Below, piece by piece: positions 48,982 to 53,956 of a stretch of DNA of 53,956 bases (its first letter is position 1; each line of letters starts with the position of its first letter). A program made the translations under genes and the position numbers. Under the pieces are notes generated by a model. That model was not told the DNA's origin. It worked only from the letters and a program-made list of their open reading frames with translations, and did no database searches. The stretch is from Ruminococcus bromii. Its GTDB lineage: Bacteria; Bacillota; Clostridia; Oscillospirales; Acutalibacteraceae. The stretch lies in assembly GCF_002834225.1 (NCBI RefSeq), contig NZ_NNSR01000041.1, forward strand, positions 1-53,956. Direction: 5' to 3'.

Positions 48982-51153
48982 ATGAGAATTATTAAGCGTA
49001 ACGGCTCAGAAGAAGATTTCAACATTGAAAAAATTATCAATGCCGTTAAGAAAGCTAACGGTTCGGGGGAACACAAGTTCCTTACAGACGAACAGATTGA
49101 GGATGTTGCCGACTATGTTGAATATAAGTGCAACAAAATCAGGAGAGCAGTGTCCGTTGAAGAAATTCAGGATATGGTTGAGGATCAGCTAATGGCAAAG
49201 GGTGCGTTTGAGCTTGCAAGAAGATATGTGCGTTACCGCTACAACCGCTCGCTTGTTCGTAAGGCAAACACTACCGATAACAGGATTCTTTCGCTTATTG
49301 AGTGCAACAACGAAGAAGTAAAGCAGGAAAATTCAAACAAGAACCCGACTGTAAACAGCGTTCAGCGTGACTATATGGCAGGTGAGGTCAGCCGTGACCT
49401 TACAAGGAGAATGCTTTTGCCGGCTGATATTGTTGAGGCTGATAAGGAAGGTATTATTCACTTCCACGATTCGGACTATTTTGCACAGCATATGCACAAC
49501 TGCGACCTTGTAAACCTTGAGGATATGCTCCAGAACGGCACGGTCATCAGCGATACGCTTATTGAAAGACCGCACAGCTTTTCAACGGCGTGTAACATTG
49601 CAACTCAGATTATTGCACAGGTTGCAAGCAACCAGTACGGCGGTCAGAGCATAAGCCTTGCTCATCTTGCACCGTTTGTTCAGGTTTCCCGTGAGAAAAT
49701 CCGCAGAGAAACTCTTGCGGAAATCGAAGAACTCGGTGTTCATCCCACAGAAGAGAAAATCAACGATATCGTTGAGCAAAGACTTCGCAAAGAAGTAAAC
49801 CGTGGTGTTCAGACCATTCAGTATCAGGTTGTTACTTTGCTCACAACAAACGGTCAGGCTCCGTTTGTAACCGTGTTTATGTATCTTAACGAGGCTAAAA
49901 ACGAGCAGGAAAAGCACGACCTTGCCATGATTATCGAAGAAACACTCAAACAGCGTCACAAGGGCGTAAAAAATGAAAAGGGTGTGTGGATTACACCTGC
50001 GTTTCCAAAGCTTATTTATGTGCTTGAGGAGGATAACATAACAGAGGACAGCAAGTATTGGTATCTTACAGAGCTTGCCGCAAAGTGTACCGCAAAGAGA
50101 ATGGTTCCCGACTATATCTCGGAGAAGGTTATGCTCCAAAGCAAAATTGATAAAAACGGTGAGGGTCATTGCTTTACCTGTATGGGTTGCAGAAGCTTCC
50201 TTACTCCTTATGTTGACGAAAACGGCAAGCCGAAATATTACGGCAGATTCAATCAGGGTGTTGTGACTGTAAATCTTATTGATATCGGACTCAGCGCAGG
50301 AAAGGATCTTGATAAATTCTGGAAGATTTTTGACGAGAGAATGGAACTTTGCCACAGAGCACTGCAGTGCCGTCACGAGCGTCTTACAGGCACTCTTTCG
50401 GATGCCGCTCCTATTTTGTGGCAGTACGGTGCGCTGGCAAGACTTAAAAAGGGTGAGAAGATTGATAAGCTTCTCCATGGCGGTTATTCAACGCTTTCAC
50501 TCGGTTATGCAGGTCTTTGGGAGTGCGTTTACAGCCTTATCGGCAAAAAGCTCACAGAAAAAGAGGGCAAAGAACTCGGTCTTGAAATTATGCAGAAGCT
50601 AAACGACTATTGTGCAAAGTGGAAAAAGGCTGAAAACATTGACTACAGCCTTTATGGTACTCCTCTTGAAAGCACAACATATAAGTTTGCAAAGTGTCTT
50701 CAAAAGCGTTTCGGCATTATCAAGGGCGTAACAGATAAAAATTACATTACTAACAGCTATCATGTTCATGTTACCGAGAATATTGACGCATTCAGCAAGC
50801 TGAAGCTTGAATCGGAATTTCAGGCTTTGTCACCGGGCGGTGCAATCAGCTATGTTGAAGTTCCGAACATGCAGGATAACATTCCCGCTGTTTTACAGGT
50901 TATCAAGTTCATTTACGATAACATTATGTATGCAGAGCTTAACACAAAGAGCGACTACTGTCAGGTTTGCGGTTATGACGGAGAAATCAAGATCGTTCAC
51001 GATGACGGCAAGCTTGTGTGGGAGTGTCCTAACTGCGGCAACCGCGATCAGGATAAGATGAATGTTGCAAGAAGAACCTGTGGATATATCGGAACTCAGT
51101 TCTGGAATCAGGGCAGAACTCAGGAAATTGAGGAAAGGGTGCTTCACCTTTGA
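48982..51153 (+). CDS. nrdD: Anaerobic ribonucleoside-triphosphate reductase
   Basis: Class III enzyme that makes deoxyribonucleotides without oxygen through a glycyl radical. The 723-residue protein starts with an ATP-cone (MRIIKRNGSEEDFNIEKI). The core follows, with active-site cysteines likely in GHCFTCMGCRSFL. The C-terminus has the zinc site CQVCGYDGE...CPNCGNRD and the radical site RTCGYIG, with Gly701 as the predicted radical residue. GGGGAAGG precedes the ATG. nrdG follows with a one-base overlap. Confidence 0.96.
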   Translation: MRIIKRNGSEEDFNIEKIINAVKKANGSGEHKFLTDEQIEDVADYVEYKCNKIRRAVSVEEIQDMVEDQLMAKGAFELARRYVRYRYNRSLVRKANTTDNRILSLIECNNEEVKQENSNKNPTVNSVQRDYMAGEVSRDLTRRMLLPADIVEADKEGIIHFHDSDYFAQHMHNCDLVNLEDMLQNGTVISDTLIERPHSFSTACNIATQIIAQVASNQYGGQSISLAHLAPFVQVSREKIRRETLAEIEELGVHPTEEKINDIVEQRLRKEVNRGVQTIQYQVVTLLTTNGQAPFVTVFMYLNEAKNEQEKHDLAMIIEETLKQRHKGVKNEKGVWITPAFPKLIYVLEEDNITEDSKYWYLTELAAKCTAKRMVPDYISEKVMLQSKIDKNGEGHCFTCMGCRSFLTPYVDENGKPKYYGRFNQGVVTVNLIDIGLSAGKDLDKFWKIFDERMELCHRALQCRHERLTGTLSDAAPILWQYGALARLKKGEKIDKLLHGGYSTLSLGYAGLWECVYSLIGKKLTEKEGKELGLEIMQKLNDYCAKWKKAENIDYSLYGTPLESTTYKFAKCLQKRFGIIKGVTDKNYITNSYHVHVTENIDAFSKLKLESEFQALSPGGAISYVEVPNMQDNIPAVLQVIKFIYDNIMYAELNTKSDYCQVCGYDGEIKIVHDDGKLVWECPNCGNRDQDKMNVARRTCGYIGTQFWNQGRTQEIEERVLHL

Positions 51154-51689
51154 TGAATTACGGAGAAATTAAACTCTGCGATATTGCAAATGGTGAGGGA
51201 GTAAGAGTATCGCTCTTTGTATCCGGCTGTACGCATCATTGCAAAAACTGCTTTAATCCGCAGACATGGAGTTTTGATTACGGCGAACCTTTTACAAAAG
51301 AGGTTGAGGATAAAATTCTCAAAGAGCTTGAACCGTCATATATTGACGGCTTGTCATTGCTCGGCGGAGAACCCTTTGAACCTTCAAATCAAAGAGCCTT
51401 AGTGCCGTTTTTAAAGCGTGTCAGGAAACAGTTTCCGAACAAAACAATTTGGTGTTATTCGGGCTATTTGTTTGACAAGGAGCTTCTTTCCGACAGCAGA
51501 GCAAGGTGTGAATGTACAGATGAAATGCTTTCAATGATTGATGTGCTTGTTGACGGTGAATTTGTTGAGGCTCTTCACGATATAAGCCTTGCGTTCAGAG
51601 GCTCGTCAAATCAGCGCATTATAGATGTAAAAGCGTCACTCAAAGAAAATAAAATAATTCCCCACAAGCTTATGAAAAGGGGAGTGTAA
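51153..51689 (+). CDS. nrdG: Anaerobic ribonucleotide reductase activating protein
   Basis: Radical SAM enzyme that installs the glycyl radical on NrdD. The 178-residue protein has the iron-sulfur motif CTHHCKNCF (CxxxCxxC, with aromatic PQTW following) near residue 26, and SLLGGEPFEPSNQ near 70. The ATG overlaps the nrdD TGA by one base (TGATG), so the two are translationally coupled. A strong terminator follows. Confidence 0.95.
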   Translation: MNYGEIKLCDIANGEGVRVSLFVSGCTHHCKNCFNPQTWSFDYGEPFTKEVEDKILKELEPSYIDGLSLLGGEPFEPSNQRALVPFLKRVRKQFPNKTIWCYSGYLFDKELLSDSRARCECTDEMLSMIDVLVDGEFVEALHDISLAFRGSSNQRIIDVKASLKENKIIPHKLMKRGV

Positions 51690-51690
51690 T

Positions 51691-51722
51691 AAAAAGCGAC
51701 AGCCGTAAAACTGTCGCTTTTT
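51691..51722 (+). terminator. Rho-independent terminator after nrdG
   Basis: Arms AAAAAGCGACAG / CTGTCGCTTTTT. Confidence 0.93.
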
Positions 51723-51754
51723 GTAATATTATTGAATTATTGCGTGGAATGTTG

Positions 51755-51783
51755 TTGATTTTGTAAGGCAAATAGTGTAAAAT
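51755..51783 (+). promoter_or_regulatory. Promoter of the zinc-ribbon protein gene
   Basis: TTGATT (51755-51760), a 17-bp spacer and TAAAAT (51778-51783). Confidence 0.55.
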
Positions 51784-51827
51784 GATAGCATACTATTTAT
51801 AGAATATTATGCAAGGAGCGATTATAT

Positions 51828-52541
51828 ATGGTATGTAAAAATTGCAATCACGAAATTGACAACGGAGCAATGTTCTGTACTTACTGCGGAACACCTGTTG
51901 AGCAGACTCCAGAGACTGAAACACAGCCGGTTGAAAATGCTTCAACCGAAGATGCTGCACAGAACCCTTACGAGAATGTGCAGACTGCACAGCCTGAGGT
52001 TGATAACGCACAGCCGACTGCCGACAGTCAGTCACAGCAGAATCCGTATTCTCAGCAGTACGGTCAGCCAAATCAAACTTATTATCAGCAACCGCAGCCT
52101 AACAAAACTTCATACGGTCAGCAGTTTACAAACTCACCGAACAATGATTACGGCGCAAATCAAAGCAAGTACGGCAATCAATATCAGAGCTATAACAACG
52201 GCTATAATCAGCAGTACAACACGCAGTATCAGCAGACATACAACTCACAGCCTGTACCGCCCGTTGCACCGCCATACGGTACTCCGGATACTCAGCCTGT
52301 AAGCATAGGCGGTTGGATCGGCGTTATGCTTTTAACCTGTTTGCCGATTGTAAACCTCATTATGCTCTTTGTCTGGGCGTTCAGCTCATCAACAAAGAAG
52401 TCACTCAAAAACTACGCAAGAGCCGCTCTTATCCTGGCTCTTATCGGAGTTGTGCTTGTGGTAGTTATTTCAATTATACTTGCAGCCTGCGGTATCAGTA
52501 TCTTCAACGGACTTTCCAATTCAGGATATTACTATTATTAA
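51828..52541 (+). CDS. Zinc-ribbon membrane protein with a Gln/Asn/Tyr-rich region
   Basis: 237 residues, function unknown. The N-terminus is a zinc ribbon (CKNCNHEIDNGAMFCTYCG, residues 3-21). Residues ~25-160 are low-complexity and rich in Gln, Asn, Tyr, Ser and Pro, probably disordered. The C-terminal ~75 residues hold two hydrophobic segments (GGWIGVMLLTCLPIVNLIML; ILALIGVVLVVVISIILAAC) and a short basic loop. Such zinc-ribbon plus membrane-anchor proteins are common in Ruminococcaceae. The cytosolic ribbon suggests a role in sensing or scaffolding at the membrane, but this is not established. GGAGCG precedes the ATG. A repeated 3'-end element begins right after the stop. Confidence 0.82.
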   Translation: MVCKNCNHEIDNGAMFCTYCGTPVEQTPETETQPVENASTEDAAQNPYENVQTAQPEVDNAQPTADSQSQQNPYSQQYGQPNQTYYQQPQPNKTSYGQQFTNSPNNDYGANQSKYGNQYQSYNNGYNQQYNTQYQQTYNSQPVPPVAPPYGTPDTQPVSIGGWIGVMLLTCLPIVNLIMLFVWAFSSSTKKSLKNYARAALILALIGVVLVVVISIILAACGISIFNGLSNSGYYYY

Positions 52542-52620
52542 ATTTAACGGTGAATCGCTGTACCAAATTCGTACAGACAGCTTTATAATATCAAAAACAA
52601 AGTATGCACGAGCGTATTTT
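52542..52620 (+). repeat. 3'-end repeat element after the zinc-ribbon gene
   Basis: Directly after the stop codon come TTAACGGTGAATCGCTGT, TTCGTACAGACAGCTTTAT and ATGCACGAGCGTA, in the same order and sense as the elements after birA and the dehydrogenase gene. A GTAGGGGCG half-palindrome follows, as in the other cases. Confidence 0.65.
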
Positions 52621-52644
52621 TGTGATTATTTGTACAGTAACTTT

Positions 52645-52660
52645 GTAGGGGCGGATATCA
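52645..52660 (+). repeat. Half of a GTAGGGGCG palindromic repeat, cut by the IS
   Basis: GTAGGGGCGGATATCA is the first arm of the repeat type seen complete at 19277-19324 (there the minus strand reads GTAGGGGCGGATATTATCC). The IS begins at the next base. Confidence 0.75.
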
Positions 52661-53956
52661 TGTCAAGTGCAACATGGTAACCACCTGTGCAAGGACATGG
52701 TATACAAATTCACAGTCTTGAAATCTTGCGGTGAATACGCTTGCCAGATGACGAGTCATACTCAGCAATAACAAAATTGCGATAGCAAACAAGAAATGAA
52801 TCATTGTTTGGATTAGGTCTGAATTGAACATAATCATTGATGAAAGTTTCACTAAGATATAATTGAAAATTCTGAAAACGGACATATCCCCACGAATTTA
52901 CTTTTATGGCTTTAAAGCCGGGTTCATATTCAAACGGCTCCACCTTGTCAGCAAAAATCCTTTCGCTGTGAGTATAGACATCGGCAGGACATTTGTTTCC
53001 AAGTGCTTCATGAGGTCGCAGGCAATTATACTTAGTTCGCCACTCTTGCAGAGCCTTGTCAGCGTAATCCAAGTTCTTGAATAGATTATGATTTAAAAGT
53101 TCTCTTTTCATACTGCCATGAAACCGTTCAATTTTTCCTTGTGTTTGCGGATGTTTAATTCTGCAATGTATGGGAAGAATGTCATTGTTCATAAGGAATT
53201 TTTCAAACATAGTAAATCCATGTTTAAAACCTGCAAACTGAGAACCATTGTCAGAAAGTACGCTTGATGGCATACCAAACTCATAAAAAGCTTGCTTAAA
53301 AGCGTTAATAACGACATTTTTAGTGTTAGGAAAGCATGCTATTTTGATTGAGTATCGTGAGCTGTCATCGAGAATAGTCAATGGATAGCAATAACGATTA
53401 TCGGCAGTTAAAAACTCTCCCTTGAAATCAGTTTGCCACATATCATTGCAATGTTCTTTCTGAAAGCGTTTAAAAGGCTTTCTTTTGAGAGATTCCTCTT
53501 CAGATATGAGTTGGTGTTTATGAAGAATGTTAGTAATGGTTCTTGGACAAGGAATGTTTTTATACCCTTGATTTTCAAGAAAAATTTTAATTTTATCATC
53601 ACCCCAACCCGGGTTATCGAAACGAACAGAAACGATTAATTCTTCAATGTCGTCAGGCGTTTTGTTAGGAGAACATAATGGTCTGCGTGACATATCAGTT
53701 AAGGGCAGTCCCTGTTTAAATCTATCAACCCACTTGCGACCGGTTTTGCGTGTGATTTCATATTCCCGACATAGAGCACTAAAATTATTTGTTTCTAATG
53801 CTTTTGTAACAAATTCTAATCTTTGTTTTTCCACAGTTTTACACTCCCACGGCATAAAAACAGCTCCTTCATTTGCTATTTTCTTGCCATTTATTTTATC
53901 ATAAAACTGTATACTATGTCTTTGCACTGTTGTATACTATGTTACTACACTGCACA
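52661..53956 (-). mobile_element. IS481-family insertion sequence, right copy
   Basis: Same 1296-bp element as the left copy, inverted; every part compared, including both tips, is identical. The end facing the interior starts TGTCAAGTG, and the outer tip ends CACTGCACA at the last base of the window. Confidence 0.93.
52710..53855 (-). CDS. IS481-family DDE transposase (second copy)
   Basis: Identical in sequence to the transposase of the left copy: 381 residues from the MPW start, with the same helix-turn-helix and DDE triad. The intact frame and the identity of the two copies point to recent transposition, or to one repeat sequence being used at both ends of an assembled contig. Confidence 0.95.
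   Translation of the reverse strand: MPWECKTVEKQRLEFVTKALETNNFSALCREYEITRKTGRKWVDRFKQGLPLTDMSRRPLCSPNKTPDDIEELIVSVRFDNPGWGDDKIKIFLENQGYKNIPCPRTITNILHKHQLISEEESLKRKPFKRFQKEHCNDMWQTDFKGEFLTADNRYCYPLTILDDSSRYSIKIACFPNTKNVVINAFKQAFYEFGMPSSVLSDNGSQFAGFKHGFTMFEKFLMNNDILPIHCRIKHPQTQGKIERFHGSMKRELLNHNLFKNLDYADKALQEWRTKYNCLRPHEALGNKCPADVYTHSERIFADKVEPFEYEPGFKAIKVNSWGYVRFQNFQLYLSETFINDYVQFRPNPNNDSFLVCYRNFVIAEYDSSSGKRIHRKISRL

Overview
The window looks like chromosomal DNA from a Gram-positive gut anaerobe of the Clostridia, most likely Ruminococcus or a close relative in the Oscillospiraceae. Four things point there. Nearly every gene has a strong Shine-Dalgarno site (GGAGG or GAGGTG) and sigma-A type promoters. 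Purine synthesis uses a single-chain PurL. Lysine/diaminopimelate synthesis uses DapL, and deoxyribonucleotides are made by the oxygen-sensitive NrdD/NrdG. One secreted protein carries a C-terminal dockerin and Thr/Pro/Glu-rich linkers of the kind seen in amylosome and cellulosome bacteria. No tRNA, rRNA, CRISPR array, phage or conjugation genes were seen.

Layout. Both ends are occupied by the same 1296-bp IS481-type insertion sequence in inverted orientation, and the window stops exactly at the outer tip of each copy. From left to right: a 2-hydroxyacid dehydrogenase (-) and a HAD phosphatase (+) transcribed from overlapping divergent promoters; purL (+); a cofactor cluster coaX - ECF S-component - birA (-); a split transketolase (+); ylxM-ffh-rpsP-khpA (-); a long RNA/ribosome/repair cluster phoH-ybeY-dgkA-era-yqzL-recO-mutS2-rimM-trmD (+); an HPr gene; uvrC; rsmD-coaD-coiled-coil gene; an ANTAR-type regulator followed by carA, a carB-dapF gene fusion, pyrG and dapL (+); glyS (-); the secreted dockerin protein (+); a cyclase-family enzyme, a phosphatase and queH (+); a fructose PTS operon fruR-fruK-fruA-ptsH-ptsI (-); a Crp/Fnr-type regulator (-); nrdD-nrdG (+); and a zinc-ribbon membrane protein (+).

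How the genes work together. Most of the window is housekeeping. The ANTAR-carA-carB/dapF-pyrG-dapL run interleaves pyrimidine/arginine precursors with diaminopimelate for lysine and peptidoglycan. The fructose operon carries its own regulator, kinase, transporter and both general PTS proteins, so it is a self-contained fructose uptake unit. coaX and coaD are two steps of coenzyme A synthesis.

Most interesting points. (1) carB and dapF are one uninterrupted reading frame, with a good internal ribosome binding site at the junction. (2) A repeated non-coding element lies directly after the stop codon of three unrelated genes, always in the sense direction and always followed by a GTAGGGGCG-type palindrome. 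(3) Both IS copies are inserted at the same position inside such palindromes, which suggests target-site specificity. (4) A perfect inverted repeat sits on the predicted transcription start of the dockerin gene. (5) phoH has a good ribosome binding site but no ordinary start codon at the right distance. I did not recognise a new defence or biosynthetic system.
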